55,772 nt of DNA from positions 1 through 55,772 of the IMG/VR virus record IMGVR_UViG_3300029448_000049, one strand, 5' to 3'. A program made the position numbers and the translations under genes. Under the pieces are notes generated by a model. The model was not told the DNA's origin, ran no database searches, and was given only the letters and a program-made list of their open reading frames with translations. The DNA comes from a virus. Positions 1-12,400 of this stretch are shown here, in pieces. The stretch's first letter is position 1. Each line of letters opens with the position of its first letter.

Positions 1-87
1 TACTGATATTGCTATAACTAATAATGGTGCTTTGGCTAATGCTCCTACAGCAACAGTTGCTACAACTGTAACTATTACAGATAATGA
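1..87. repeat. 87-bp direct repeat, left copy (in tail fibre gene)
   Basis: Bases 1-87 are identical to 55162-55248 and then diverge while remaining homologous at protein level. Both copies are read in the same frame, encoding a segment containing TDIAITNNGALANAP. The repeat sits exactly at the window start, which suggests that the assembly broke here. Confidence 0.95.
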
Positions 88-2440
88 AAGTACAGACGAA
101 AACAATGCTATTATATTTGCAGCAGGTGCAGATACAGATGGTGGTAATTTAGGTTTAGAATCAGATGGTAACTTTACTTACAATCCTTCAGATGCAACTA
201 TAAATGCAGGTAAATTAAATCTATCAGGTAGTGGTGTTAATATTACAAATGATAGTGCTACAGAACTTAATTTTAATGGGACAAATAATACAAACATTAC
301 AACTGCAGGTAATATGTATATTAAAGCAGGTTCATCAAAGAAAATGTATCTTGGTGCTAATGCTACTGATAGTTTAGTTACGTTAGATACAAATGGATTT
401 GTAGGTATAGGCAATACAGGTCCTAACCATTTATTACACGTTGGAGATGATGTTACTGCATCTTTTGGAACAACTCCTGATAAAGCAATACAATTATCAA
501 GTTCTACAAATGACCACGAAATTGCCTATATATTGTATGCAGGAGAAGGCACTAATAACATTAGAAGTAAATACTATGTAGATGATGCTACTAAGTATGT
601 AGGTTGGGATTCTACTCATAGTACAGGGTGGCTTGGTTATGAATGGAAGATTGCAGGTAGCCAAAGTATGAAACTTGACACTTCAGGTAATTTAACTTTA
701 AGTGGTGCAATAACTTCAGATGGTGATGTATTTATCCCATCAGGTAATGCTCTACAATTAGCAGATGCAAGTGACCATACAAAAATAGAAAGAAGTACAG
801 GTTTACAATTTTATACAAATAGTGCAGCAAGACTTAATATATTAGATTCAGGTAATGTTGGTATTGGTACTACAAGTCCTTCAACAGAATTAGAAGTCGA
901 TGGTACAATAACTGCTACAGGATTTGTAGCAGGAACAGGTGGACTTACAATTAATGAGCCAAATCCATTAATAGTAATGAAAGATACAACAGATGATGAC
1001 GACCATCAAATACAATTTCAAGATAATAGTGGTAATGTAGACTATAAAATAACTACTGCAGGTGACATATTTAATATTCACGCTGTTTCTAATGTTCCAG
1101 TAGCATTTCATACTAATAATACTGAAAGATTAAGAATATTAGGTGATGGTAAAGTAGGCATAGGTACTGATAGTCCTGATAGTACATTGCACGTCAAAGG
1201 AGCAGGTTCTGATAATAGTACAACATCATTTGAAGTAGATGATAGCACAGGACAAAATTTATTTTATGTTAGAGATGATGGGGTAGTTAGTATAACTCAC
1301 GGATATTTATTTGCACAACATTCTAATGGTATTTATTCAACAGGTTCTATAAAAGCAAGAGGTGGAGTTACAGATGATGGTGGCCCTTTAGGATTAGGGA
1401 GTGATGGTAATGTAGACCATTTAGTTATTACAAGTGGTAATATAACTACAGGTGTATGGAATGGTACTGCTATAACTCACGACTATATAGGTGCAGATGC
1501 AATAGATGGAACTAATATAGGTGATGATGTTATTAATAGTGAGCATTATGTAGATGGTAGTATAGATACTGCACACATAGCAGATGATCAAGTAACTTAT
1601 GCTAAAATACAAAATGTAAGTGCAACAGATAGAATATTAGGTAGAGATTCGGCAGGAGCAGGTGTAATAGAAGAAATAACCCCTGCTAATTTAAGGACCA
1701 TGTTAAATGTAGCAGATGGTGCTACTGCTAATGCAGGAGATATTACAAGAGTAAAATTAATTGGAGATTCAGGAGATTATACTATAAATAGTGGTAATGC
1801 AGATATAAGATTTCAAGGAGCAGCCTCTTATATACAAACTGAAGTAGATGATACTACTGTTATATTTGATTTAGCAAGCTCATCTTCAAGTGCTAAAGGT
1901 ATAGTAGAATTAGCAACAACAGCAGAAACTACCACAGGTACTGATGCAACAAGAGCAGTAACACCTGATGGATTAAAAGATTCAGGTTATATGGGTTTTG
2001 AGTTTAGAAAAATAATAAATGCAGGTTTTAATTATAGTTATACAGCAGGAACAAAAGTTTATATACCACTTGTAGGATATATATTAGAAAGAAATTCTCA
2101 GTTTAGTGCAAATGAATATTTAGCATTTGTTGCACCTTATGATGGGTATTTAAATCAAGTTATATTTAGAAGTGAAGAAGCATGTGGTTCTACTGTTGTA
2201 GGTTTACATATATCATCTACAAATACAGAAGTTCCAAATACTACAGCAAGTGATACAGTAACAGTAGATATGGCTGCTGATGATACTCCATATAAATTTG
2301 CATTTACTGGAGGGGCTAGTGGTACTGATCATCAATTTAGTGCAGGACAAATATTAGCAATATCATTTGACCCTACTAACGATGCAAATGATACAGTATT
2401 TACAGTAGAATTTATTTTTAATAGTAGTTCAGGATTATAG
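2..2440 (+). CDS. Tail fibre protein, C-terminal part (5' end cut by window start)
   Basis: The frame is already open at base 2 with no natural start; it encodes 812 residues to a TAG stop. The sequence is Gly/Ser/Thr/Asp-rich with repeated modules of the type VGIGT-SP---L-V-G (for example VGIGTTSPSTELEVDG), typical of trimeric phage fibre shafts. A short linker with GIVELATTAET, near residue 630, recalls tail-fibre domains seen in many phages. The last 150 residues look like a compact beta-rich tip, probably the receptor-binding part. The same family continues at the right end of the window (51803 onward), so both are probably pieces of one gene that the contig ends interrupt. A short intergenic gap and the ejection-type genes follow. 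Fibre role is confident; receptor unknown. Confidence 0.85.
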   Translation, partial: TDIAITNNGALANAPTATVATTVTITDNESTDENNAIIFAAGADTDGGNLGLESDGNFTYNPSDATINAGKLNLSGSGVNITNDSATELNFNGTNNTNITTAGNMYIKAGSSKKMYLGANATDSLVTLDTNGFVGIGNTGPNHLLHVGDDVTASFGTTPDKAIQLSSSTNDHEIAYILYAGEGTNNIRSKYYVDDATKYVGWDSTHSTGWLGYEWKIAGSQSMKLDTSGNLTLSGAITSDGDVFIPSGNALQLADASDHTKIERSTGLQFYTNSAARLNILDSGNVGIGTTSPSTELEVDGTITATGFVAGTGGLTINEPNPLIVMKDTTDDDDHQIQFQDNSGNVDYKITTAGDIFNIHAVSNVPVAFHTNNTERLRILGDGKVGIGTDSPDSTLHVKGAGSDNSTTSFEVDDSTGQNLFYVRDDGVVSITHGYLFAQHSNGIYSTGSIKARGGVTDDGGPLGLGSDGNVDHLVITSGNITTGVWNGTAITHDYIGADAIDGTNIGDDVINSEHYVDGSIDTAHIADDQVTYAKIQNVSATDRILGRDSAGAGVIEEITPANLRTMLNVADGATANAGDITRVKLIGDSGDYTINSGNADIRFQGAASYIQTEVDDTTVIFDLASSSSSAKGIVELATTAETTTGTDATRAVTPDGLKDSGYMGFEFRKIINAGFNYSYTAGTKVYIPLVGYILERNSQFSANEYLAFVAPYDGYLNQVIFRSEEACGSTVVGLHISSTNTEVPNTTASDTVTVDMAADDTPYKFAFTGGASGTDHQFSAGQILAISFDPTNDANDTVFTVEFIFNSSSGL

Positions 2441-2531
2441 AAGAATGCATGGAACTTAAAGAAAAAAAAATAACTATTGTTTTTTTAAAAACCGTTTAAT
2501 AAATTAAGTTGATATAAAGGGATTAATTATT

Positions 2532-3356
2532 ATGAATATCGGAAGACTAAACTTAATGAAAGATCGAATCGTAGAAAACTACGATGAACTTCAAGAGTGG
2601 GAAGCTTACAACAAAAGAGTTGCTAAAGATGCTGGAAATAAAAGTTTATGGGGTACAATTACAGGTATAGTTTCTGCAGCGACTACATTTATTGCTACAG
2701 GTAATCCTAGTTATGCTAAAGCTGCTTACCATGCTGGAAATAGATTTGGAAGAGAAGTTACAGAATATACAGGATACGAACCTGGGTATGATGCTCCTGA
2801 CATAAAAGGTGGTAAATTCGATGTTGCTGCAAATGAATCTGCAATTGATGCAGAACAAAACAGATTAGATCTTGAAGAAACTACTGAAATTATTGGGTTA
2901 GGTTCAGACTTATTTTCTGTTGCAACTAGTTACTATGGAGGAAAAGAATTTAGTGTACAACAAGAATTAAATGATTTAGAAGAAGCAGGTAATACTTTTG
3001 CATCTATTTCTGGTACAGAAGGTTGGGAAGTAAATCCTATAGTAGCTGGCGATGAAATAATAGACTATCAAGTTTTAGATGAAGCAGGTTTTGAAGTTAC
3101 TTCTCAAGAATTAGCTGGTATGGGATTAGATATTTCTAGCACAGGAGATTTAGTAGGGCAACAAGGTATGTGGGACTCAATACAATTAAGTAGCGGAAGA
3201 TTCTTTGATCCTGCTGCTCAAGAAGTTATAACTCCAGGTATTTTTACTTCTGAAGGACAAATGTATAGAAGGGCTTTATTACAAGAATTAATGCCAGAAA
3301 ACGAAAAAAATAATAAAATGTTGTATGAACTTATCAATCAAAGGATGGGAAATTAA
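2532..3356 (+). CDS. Putative internal virion/structural protein, 274 aa
   Basis: This is the first gene after the fibre, 91 bases downstream, with a GGG-type ribosome site before ATG. Residues 35-65 (SLWGTITGIVSAATTFIATG) form a hydrophobic, Gly/Ala-rich segment that could insert in or contact membrane. The rest is acidic and soluble. I recognise no family. Its position directly before four more structural-looking genes and two giant proteins resembles the internal-core block of podoviruses (compare T7 gp14 to gp16), so a small ejection protein is possible. That is inference from order only. Confidence 0.6.
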   Translation: MNIGRLNLMKDRIVENYDELQEWEAYNKRVAKDAGNKSLWGTITGIVSAATTFIATGNPSYAKAAYHAGNRFGREVTEYTGYEPGYDAPDIKGGKFDVAANESAIDAEQNRLDLEETTEIIGLGSDLFSVATSYYGGKEFSVQQELNDLEEAGNTFASISGTEGWEVNPIVAGDEIIDYQVLDEAGFEVTSQELAGMGLDISSTGDLVGQQGMWDSIQLSSGRFFDPAAQEVITPGIFTSEGQMYRRALLQELMPENEKNNKMLYELINQRMGN

Positions 3357-3860
3357 ATGGATGATGAATTTGATTTAGGTGAATTTGGTCAAGACGTTTA
3401 TTCTTATCAACAAGGTGGTGGTGATTTATCACAGTTTTTTGGTGATTTTTTTATTGAACAAAGCTATCTTAATGATGACAGTTGGACTGATGATATAGAT
3501 ACTTGGTGGAATGAATATGGTAGTTATATAGAAAATATATCAAATACTTGGGACCAAGAATCTTTTAATTTAATTTCAGATATTAGAGACTCAGAAACAG
3601 AAGGCTTTAGAAATAATTTTTCTTATAGTAATAATGATTTAGGTTCTACAGGATTTGCATCTGCATCTAATATAGGAGTTCAAAGTGATTTAGGTGGAAA
3701 CCTTTCTTTTCTTGATGCTTACGAATCTGGTATAGACCCTATTAATAAAAAATTTAATAGAAGTACAGATGCAGCATTTGAAGATTATGGACAAAGTTTC
3801 TTTGATATGATGCAAGATTTAATGATGACTGGAGCTTTTGATAAAGGCCCTGACAATTAA
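3357..3860 (+). CDS. Hypothetical acidic protein, 167 aa
   Basis: ATG follows the preceding TAA directly, so translation is probably coupled. The product is strongly acidic and rich in Asp, Phe, Tyr and Trp, with few basic residues and no membrane segment. Composition resembles the next gene product (237 aa), with recurring short D/W/Y motifs, and the two may be diverged relatives or partners. No family is recognised. The genomic position suggests a virion or assembly role together with the ejection-type proteins. Confidence 0.6.
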   Translation: MDDEFDLGEFGQDVYSYQQGGGDLSQFFGDFFIEQSYLNDDSWTDDIDTWWNEYGSYIENISNTWDQESFNLISDIRDSETEGFRNNFSYSNNDLGSTGFASASNIGVQSDLGGNLSFLDAYESGIDPINKKFNRSTDAAFEDYGQSFFDMMQDLMMTGAFDKGPDN

Positions 3861-3874
3861 AGTAAGGAGTTAAT

Positions 3875-4588
3875 ATGCCAGATGATTTTATGGAAGATTT
3901 GTGGGCAAGTGTTTTTGAAAGTTCTGACTATGAAGGAAGTTCTCAATATGCAGACCAAGCTGAATATGATGCAGCTATGGGTGGTTTTACTGCTTGGCAA
4001 AATGATGAAACTATACTAGATTATTGGGGAGGATTGCAAGATATTGTATCAGATTTTGGTGGTGAATTAGGAAATATAGAAGATTATGATTTTCAAGATT
4101 CAGATTCTTTTATTGATTGGTTAGATGATTTTGGTTACGATTTTGATGCACAATATTTTACAGATGAAATGGTAAATTTGACTAGAGATTGGGAAGAAAG
4201 TTACTTAGAAGGTATGGATCAATCTCAAAAATATTTTGACTGGAAAGATGACTATACTAAATATGTTACTCCTTATAGCGATAAAAAAGAAGGTTATGTA
4301 TCTGAAGATACTAAAAATAAAATAGATTTATATGCAAAAGAATATGGAGTTACAAAACAAAATGTTGCTGTACAAGAAGGACGTTCAGGTATAAGCTCAG
4401 GTAAAATTAATGAGCTAAACAAAACAATTCAAGATAGTTTAGGTTCTAAAACTGACTCTGCTAAATTAGAAGAAAGATTAGATATACTAAATATGAGAAG
4501 TAATTACAAAAAGCAATTTTATGGAAACATAATGGATATTGCTCAATTTACTCCAGGGATTCTTGACCCTGATCAAGTTGACGAATAA
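3875..4588 (+). CDS. Hypothetical acidic protein, 237 aa
   Basis: AGTAAGGAG lies just before ATG. The N-terminal 110 residues are very acidic and aromatic (FEDLW-, DDFGYDFD-like stretches), like the preceding protein. The C-terminal half is more charged-mixed and helical (residues 150-225) and could form a coiled coil. No known domain is seen. It belongs to the unidirectional structural block between the fibre and the giant ejection-type protein. Confidence 0.6.
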   Translation: MPDDFMEDLWASVFESSDYEGSSQYADQAEYDAAMGGFTAWQNDETILDYWGGLQDIVSDFGGELGNIEDYDFQDSDSFIDWLDDFGYDFDAQYFTDEMVNLTRDWEESYLEGMDQSQKYFDWKDDYTKYVTPYSDKKEGYVSEDTKNKIDLYAKEYGVTKQNVAVQEGRSGISSGKINELNKTIQDSLGSKTDSAKLEERLDILNMRSNYKKQFYGNIMDIAQFTPGILDPDQVDE

Positions 4589-4601
4589 TAAAGGAATTTA
4601 A

Positions 4602-6437
4602 ATGAGTGAAGCTACAAGAGCAATTGGGGAAGCTTTAGATAGTCTTACTAACAAAATATTTGATGAATACTTTGCTAGAAAAGATAATGATTTAATGCAA
4701 AAACAGCAGTTGACTGCTAGCTTATTTCAAAATCAAATGAACCTTGAAAATGAATATAGAACAGAACTAATTAATGCAGGAGTTAGTTTACCTGATGAAT
4801 TTAAAAGTTCTAATTATATAGATATAGTTAATCAAGCGGGCAATCAACCTTTATTAAATACATTAAATAAATTGTATGAACAGTCTACAATAAATTTAGA
4901 TAATTTAACTAATGTAAAGAGTTCTTTTTCAGCAGGGCAAAAAATAGCTCAAGACTATTCATCAGGAATGGATATAGATGGTGATGGTACAATTGACATA
5001 GGTTCTTTTACTGCAGGAGAAACAGGTATTGCTCCTTACATGTATAGTCCTGATGAACAAAAAGCTTTATTTGAAAGTTTTGATCAAATAGGTTTAGACC
5101 CTAATTTACCCAATACTCCAGGATTTGCAGAAGGTTTTCAATCTATAAATACACAACAGTTAGCTTTAGAAAGAGCTTCTGCAGCTGCTAGTTTAAAACA
5201 AAGTAATTTACATATAGCTAATGCTAATTTAGATTTAGCCTCTAAAGAATTAAGTGTTGCAACGATGGAGTTAGGGCCAGGTATAGTTTCTCAATTATCA
5301 GGAAGTTCTCCTATTTTTTCAAAATTAGCTGTAATTAAAAGAGGTTTAATGGGAGATAAAGATCAAGTTGATGTTGCAATGGAAGAGTGGAATACTATGA
5401 TGCAAGATATACAAACTAACTTCCCTGCTATAGCTACTTCTTTAAGTTCAGGTGTTGCAAATTATGTTGAAAGAGATCAAACAGATGGAATATCAGGACC
5501 TTATGATGGCTTTATAACTGTAATGTCAAATGCTTACAATGATTTAGAGCAATATTTAAGTATTATGGACCCTAGTATGATTGATGAAAATGGTAATTGG
5601 ATTGGAGATACATCTTATACAGCTTTACATGACAGAGTTACTCAATATCAAATGTCAGGTATTTTAGCTAGAGATATGGGTGGTAGTTTTGATTTAAATT
5701 TATTAGAACTTTCTGTTGGAGTTGATATGGCTAAAGATAATATAATGTCTTCTTTTAGTACTCTAAATGAAAATAATGCTCAAGATTTATTAGCTCAAGG
5801 ATTTGGTTATAATGCTATTAATGATAGTTTAGAATTTATAGATAAAAGTTCTGAACAGTTTATGGATTTTAATAACGAAAATAATCCTGCTTATGAAGCT
5901 TGGTTAGATTCTCAATTAGAAGATCCTATTAACCCTACTATTGATGATTCTAATAAAATAGACTTATCAAATATTGCTGGACTTCCTCAAAATATAATAG
6001 AACTTTCACAAGAAGTTGAGGCAAATCAAATTAATATAGATAAAGCTCGTGACTTAACAAAGAATGTTGCTAGAAAAACAGTTAAATTTGGAGGAGCTGG
6101 CATGGAATGGGCTGATAATCCTAATCAAGGTAAAGATTTATCTGTTTATGTTCCTACAAATACAGAAATTGAAAGAATAAAAGAAAAATTTGTAAAAAGA
6201 CAAGTTCGAAGATTAGATCCTGAAGTTCCAAATACTCTTTTAGAAAACGTTCCACTTGTTGGTCTTCTTACACAGTTTTTTCCTCAAGGTCCTGAAGGTG
6301 TAGTATCTGAATATCCTGAAGTTGTAAAACAATTTGAAGAATTTAATGCTTGGATTGATGAAATTAATGAGATGAGAAGTCTTCGTGGAGAAATTGCAGC
6401 TACCAAAATTGATATTCAAAATTTAATGAACAATTAA
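4602..6437 (+). CDS. Putative virion-associated helical protein, 611 aa
   Basis: AAAGGA precedes ATG by seven bases. The product is largely predicted helical, Gln/Asn/Leu-rich, with an N-terminal helical segment (residues 1-60), a central Ala/Gln-rich region around 185-220 and a C-terminal coiled-coil-like tail. A Ca-binding-like acidic loop DIDGDGTIDIG occurs near residue 125. No enzyme motif is visible. Size and position just before the 2,991-aa protein fit an internal core or ejection protein (T7 gp15-like in role), but no homology is claimed. Confidence 0.6.
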   Translation: MSEATRAIGEALDSLTNKIFDEYFARKDNDLMQKQQLTASLFQNQMNLENEYRTELINAGVSLPDEFKSSNYIDIVNQAGNQPLLNTLNKLYEQSTINLDNLTNVKSSFSAGQKIAQDYSSGMDIDGDGTIDIGSFTAGETGIAPYMYSPDEQKALFESFDQIGLDPNLPNTPGFAEGFQSINTQQLALERASAAASLKQSNLHIANANLDLASKELSVATMELGPGIVSQLSGSSPIFSKLAVIKRGLMGDKDQVDVAMEEWNTMMQDIQTNFPAIATSLSSGVANYVERDQTDGISGPYDGFITVMSNAYNDLEQYLSIMDPSMIDENGNWIGDTSYTALHDRVTQYQMSGILARDMGGSFDLNLLELSVGVDMAKDNIMSSFSTLNENNAQDLLAQGFGYNAINDSLEFIDKSSEQFMDFNNENNPAYEAWLDSQLEDPINPTIDDSNKIDLSNIAGLPQNIIELSQEVEANQINIDKARDLTKNVARKTVKFGGAGMEWADNPNQGKDLSVYVPTNTEIERIKEKFVKRQVRRLDPEVPNTLLENVPLVGLLTQFFPQGPEGVVSEYPEVVKQFEEFNAWIDEINEMRSLRGEIAATKIDIQNLMNN

Positions 6438-6449
6438 TAAAGAGGTTCT

Positions 6450-9400
6450 ATGTCAGTAGATTTCCAATTATTTAAAGAAAACTTAAATAAAAGAGGCCTT
6501 AATTGGTCTGACCAAAAAATACTAGATTATATTTCAGTTCAAGAAGACAAAAAAATTACTCAACCTATTATGCAAAGTGATTTAGGTGGAGAAATATTTA
6601 ATATTGTTAAAAAGTTTGAATATAATGATAGTGCTCGTTCACAAAGACATAACAACCCAGGTGGCCATACTTGGAATTTAGAAAGAGAAGCTAAATATGG
6701 CGCTAAGAAGGGTGAGTCATTCCAAAGTCAAGATGAGTACGGTAACAAAATGACTTTGTATACTGCTAAATACGATACTTATGAGCAAGGTGAAAAAGCC
6801 TCAATTGCTGTTACTAATAATATTATTAATAATACAATTAAAAGATATGATTTAAAACCTAATGACCCAGGCTTTGGCGAAGCTTTTGCTAAAGAATACA
6901 CTAGAAATTCAGATCCTAAAGTTATTAGAAATTATGGTGGTGATATTCAAAATGCTATAAGTAATTACACAAATAACATGCCACAAACTGCTCCTCAAAG
7001 GTCTGTACAATCTACAAATATGCAAGACAAACTTTCTGCTATGTCACAAGCTTCTAGTGTGTATAAACCATTAGGTTATGAAGAACCAAAAGGTGCTGCT
7101 GCTGACTTTATAGGAAACTTTCTTTGGAATGCTGCTGACTTAAGTACTTTTGGTTTATTAGATTATTTAGACGTAGATGAATTTGTATTTGGTAAAGAGT
7201 ATGGAGAAGAACCAGGGCAAGCAGCTCCATCTACATTTGCAGGCAGAGTAGGTGCTGGTCTTGGTGGTTTTGCTGGATTTTTAACACCATTTGGCCTTAC
7301 TAAAGGTGCTGTAGGTGCAGGGATTAAAGGTTTAAGTAAATATGGTACTAGTGCAGCAGCTAAAAATATAGCTAAAGAAGGTGCAGAGTTTCTAGGTAAG
7401 AAAGCTGGCGTATCAAAACAAGGTTATAAAAAGTTTCAAAATTTACCTATAAAAGAACAAAACAAATTTATGGACTTTTTGTATGGTGAAGGGATGACAG
7501 CTTCTGCAGGTATGACTTCAATTGCTAGTAGTATTGCCAGTAAAAAAGGTAAAGATTTATTTGTTAAAAGCTGGAATGAGGGAAGCAATAGAATTATAAG
7601 AGAACAGTTTAAAAAATATGGCATAAGAGCTACAGATTCTAATGTTAGTCAAATTAAAAATATAGTAGATAAAACATTAGGTTTAAGTAACAAATCTGTT
7701 CAGCCTATTACAAACTTACAGCAAAGAATAGCAATAGCGTTAGGTGGAACTCCTGGAGCAGGAAAATTAGCGACAATAGCTTCTCATACAATTGAAGAGG
7801 GTTTGCTATTTGCTATGGTTGAAACTCCAATGGAATTTTTTCAAGCATTAGACCAAGAAAGAGAGTTTGATTTTACAGGTAGATGGAAACATGCTTTCTT
7901 ATTAGGTAATGCTTTAGGTGCTGCTAAAATGATACCTGGTGGATTAAAAATGCCAGATGGTCAAGACTTTAAAATAGGTAGAAATGTTCTTAAAAGATGG
8001 CAATTAGCAGGTAAAAATAAAAAACCATACTCTACTTATTTAACTGATACTCAAAAACAAAGAGATCATTTAGTAGTTATGGCTAGGTCATTATTTAAAA
8101 AAGTTAAAAATAAAAGTGAATTTAGTGACGATGTTATTACTACTTTAGATGATATTAAAGTTTTAGGTCAAACAAAAGCTGGTGGAGATAAATTAAAGAA
8201 AGTTTTATCAAACTTAGAAAAGAATTGGACAGCAAGGTGGAATAAGGATTTTATTAAAGAAGTTTCTAGTGACTTAATAGGGTCAACACCAAGAATGCTA
8301 GCAGGATCTATGGTTTTTAACTATGAAGTAGTATTTGCTGAAGAAGTTCCATTAGAAGATAAAGTATTTAATTTCTTATTAGGTGCATTTATGACTAAGC
8401 AAGGTAAAAGAGTTGACTATGTTTCTCAAACTGGTAAAACAAAAACATTCTTTGCTGAAAGACATAAAGATGTAGGTAAAGATTTTATTGATGCAAATAC
8501 TTATCTAGATTTACTAGGTATTAATCCTAAAGTATACAATGCTCAAGCTCTTTATAATGCTTCTTTAATTGAAAGAAAACATTTAAGAAATCTTGAAATG
8601 AATGAAGACGTTCAAGGGTTAATTAAAATATTAAATTCTGAAAACCTTGTTATTAAAGATGATGGAACACCTATAAAAATAGATAAAAATGCAGCTGCAG
8701 AAGGAGAGTTTCCTATATACGAAGCTATGCAAAATATATTTGACGGCTATTTATCTGGTTCTGGTGAAAGAATGAAAGGTCCTACTGAAATATCTAAAGA
8801 TGCTGTTAGAAAGTTAGAGAAAAAATTAGCTGAAACAAACTTTAAGGCTGCAGAAAGAGGTATAAGAGATGTAAATCATATAGATGATATAATTTATGAT
8901 GCGGCAGACACGGCTATGAAAGATGTTATTAATACTCATTTATTAGCAGCTAATGAAATTTATAATCACTTAGGTGGTAGACAAAATAGAGTTATACAAG
9001 AGCCTGGCGAAACAGCTTCAGGGAAAAAAATTCTTCCAGATTATTTACCTATTAGTATAGAGGCGGGAGAAACTTTAACTGCAGAAAATAGAATTGTACT
9101 TGATAAGTATAACAGAATAGTTAAAACTCTTAATGGAAGACAGTTGCAGTTTAATGAAAAACATCCTAAACCTTTAAAAGTTAAAAATGAAGATTTTCAA
9201 GGATTAAAAGAAAAAATTGAGTCTTATGATATGAAAGTGGATGAATTAGTTAATGGTACTAGACAAGGGCCTGAAGTTGGTAGAGCTTATGGATTGATGG
9301 AAGAAGGCTACTTAATGGACTTAATTATGCATCAAAACTTTTATCGAGGAGTAAGACAAATCCATAACAAAATGACTGATTTTGACAGTGTTTTATGGGG

Positions 9401-12400
9401 TGATTTTTCTGGTTCTCACGATGGTAAATTAGCAAAAGATTTAATAGGTAAATTATTTATAGGTAATGATAGTGTTTTAATCTCTGAATTTAGCACAAAA
9501 GGTTTAAGTACAACAGATGCTAGGTTTGTAGGTTCTTTATTAAATTTATTAAGAACAGATCCTAATTATGAACAAAGAATACTAACTAATACAGGTTCTA
9601 AAGTTTCTTTTACTACAGAACAAATAAGAGATATTAAATCATTAAGAAAAGTTTTTAGAGACAATAGTATGGAACCTTCTTTAATTAGTGGCGATGTTAT
9701 GGAAAGCAGAATGTTTGAATCTATATATTCAGAACGTGCAATGGATGTTTTCTTTAAAGGTGCTGTTAAAAAAGATGGAACTATTTTAAACTCTACTGAT
9801 AGAAAAGTTTTAAGTAAATTAATGGACTTTAAATTATTAACTCCTAATATGGATATGGTAGAAATTATAGGTGTTATAAATCAAATGTCATCTCAGCTAA
9901 GTAATATTGACTTAAAAAAATTAGACTTAAATAGTAATAATAAAATGGGAAAAGGTTGGAGAGTAGTTGTAGATACTATTTTTAAAAATGAACCGACTAT
10001 GGATAAGCTTTTTGAACAAGTTGCAATTGAAATGGGTATTGAAAAACAATTTTTAGCAGCAGAATTATTTAGAAATTATAAAGATGTTATAAGTCCATAC
10101 TTAGTAACTGTTAATCCTAAAACTCAAAAACAAACAGGGTTTATAAAAACTACTTCAACAATTGCTTCTTTAAGGCCAGATCAATTATCTGAAATTATAC
10201 AACAAGTGTCTGCAGTTAAAAAATCTATGGACAATGTATTGCATGATAGTTTTCTTTCTAAATTAGATGCTATTAAAAACAATTCTAAGTTTGATTCAGA
10301 AACAAGAGAAACTCTTAACTGGATTCATCAAATGTATAACAACAGATCTGTAAATAGCAATGAAGTTATAGAGGCTTTAAGGAAAAAGGGTTATTATGAT
10401 ATTATGAATGATAAATTAATAATAGACCCTCTTAACAAAGATTTAAAGAAAGACATGCAAGAAATTTACGATAGAATGAAATTTGATATAGCACAAGGGT
10501 CTGAAGTTGCAAACCTAGAATCACAAATGAATCATTATAGAAGTACTATGAGTAAAGCTTCAGATATAGATTTATATAAATCAGTAACAAGAGATGCTTT
10601 TAAGCAAAAATATAGTTTAGATAAAGACTTTGATTTTTCTAAAGATACTAGTCGTGAAAAACTGATAGAAGATTCTAGAATTTATGACGAAAGTGGTAAA
10701 GAGTTAAAGTTTGAAGATATGAACAGCTCTCAACAATTTGAACTTATGAATGATATTCAACAATTAATTTTAGGTTCTAGAAGTCAAGTTAATGTTCAAA
10801 GACTATCAATTTCAGAAGGTTATGGTGTACATACAGATTTTAAACATACAGTTATGGATAATCATGTATTTAGAGAAATAGTTGAAATTTTTGGTAAAGA
10901 CTCTTTTGCAATTGTTGATATGCTAGTTGCAGGTAAAAACAATAGATTAGTAAATGCTCGTGGAAATCCTAAAATGATGAGTGAAATTATAAACAGAGTA
11001 GCTTTATCTAAAACTAGTATTGACAACAAGTTAAGAACAGACGAGTGGGGTACTTTAGTTCACGAAAAAGGTAATGGTCATATTGTAATAAAGTTAGCCG
11101 ACCTTTCTTGGGGTATAGGTGTTAAAAGAGAAAATGTTCCTAAAATACTTGAGTTATTTGAATCTAAAGTAAATGAATGGGAATCAACTTATAAAGACGT
11201 ACCAAAAAGTGTATTTGATTCTTTAAAAGAAACTCTAAAAATATCTACTAAATCTAAAAAGCCAATCTTAGATAAAGATAATAAAGAAACTGGTAAATTT
11301 GAATATGAATGGGATTTACCTGATGCTACTATACAATCTGAAAGATTGCAAACTATGTTCTCATTTATGTTTATGGATAAAAATATGGGTAAACACTTTT
11401 GGGAGCATATGAAAACAGAAACTCCTGAAAGTACAGCAAAATATGCAGGTAGATTAAGATTGTTAGCAAACACTGCTATGAAAGAATTGTCTACAGATTA
11501 CATAAAAGAAACGTATGATTTTTATCGTACTCATGCTTCTAGTAAAAAAATTAACCCTGAAATGATAAAAGGTTTAAAAAGAATTAATGAGAATGAAGGT
11601 TTAAAGATTATAGTAGCTGCTGATGAACAGTTTACTACTGGTGAACTTACAAAAGGTAAGTCAGCCAACATATTGCAAGAATTAAAAGCTCAAATAGATG
11701 CTGAAACTAAATTTGATAGTAAAATAGTAAATGAATTTGGTGACAATAACAGAACATGGGCTGGTGGTGGAGAAGTTAGTAAATACGACTCATATATGGC
11801 TGTAGGTACAGAAACTATGCAAGCATTGTACGCATTGTCAGGAGCTGCAAATACTCCTGGATTAGGTGGAATAAAACCTATTATACACAGAGTAGGTAGT
11901 AATGTTATTATAGGTAAAACAGCATTTGTAGCAGACCCTAGATTAGATGGTATGCTTAAAAAGAATAACCTTGATGCAGTAATGTTTGGTAGTGCTTCTA
12001 AAATACAAGATAAGAGTAGGTTTTTTACTGAATGGGAATCTTTTGATGATTTAGCTAAACTTAACTTAAAAGGTGGTAAAAAAGTCGATATGTCAAAACA
12101 TGTTGAACTACTTAAAGGTGAAGATATTTCTATAGGTTCTATCGTTAATTCAGATCATAACGCTACAATATCACATTCTGCATTAAATCATTTAAGTGGT
12201 GGAGCATCAAGAAAAGCATTTAATTGGCTTTTAAGAGATAATTTAGAAAACTTAATTAAAGAGTCTGATAAAAAGTTTGACTCTAATAATTTAGTAGATG
12301 GTTTAGCTTACAGTAAATACTTAATGGAAAATATGAGTGTTAAAGATAATGCTTCTTCTTATAATAGATGGATAAAAGCTAATGGTTTACCACAAATATC

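Noticed and set aside
1421-1612. Minus-strand open frame inside the fibre gene
   Set aside because: It reflects the repeat-rich codons of the fibre on the other strand; no ribosome site or meaningful protein.
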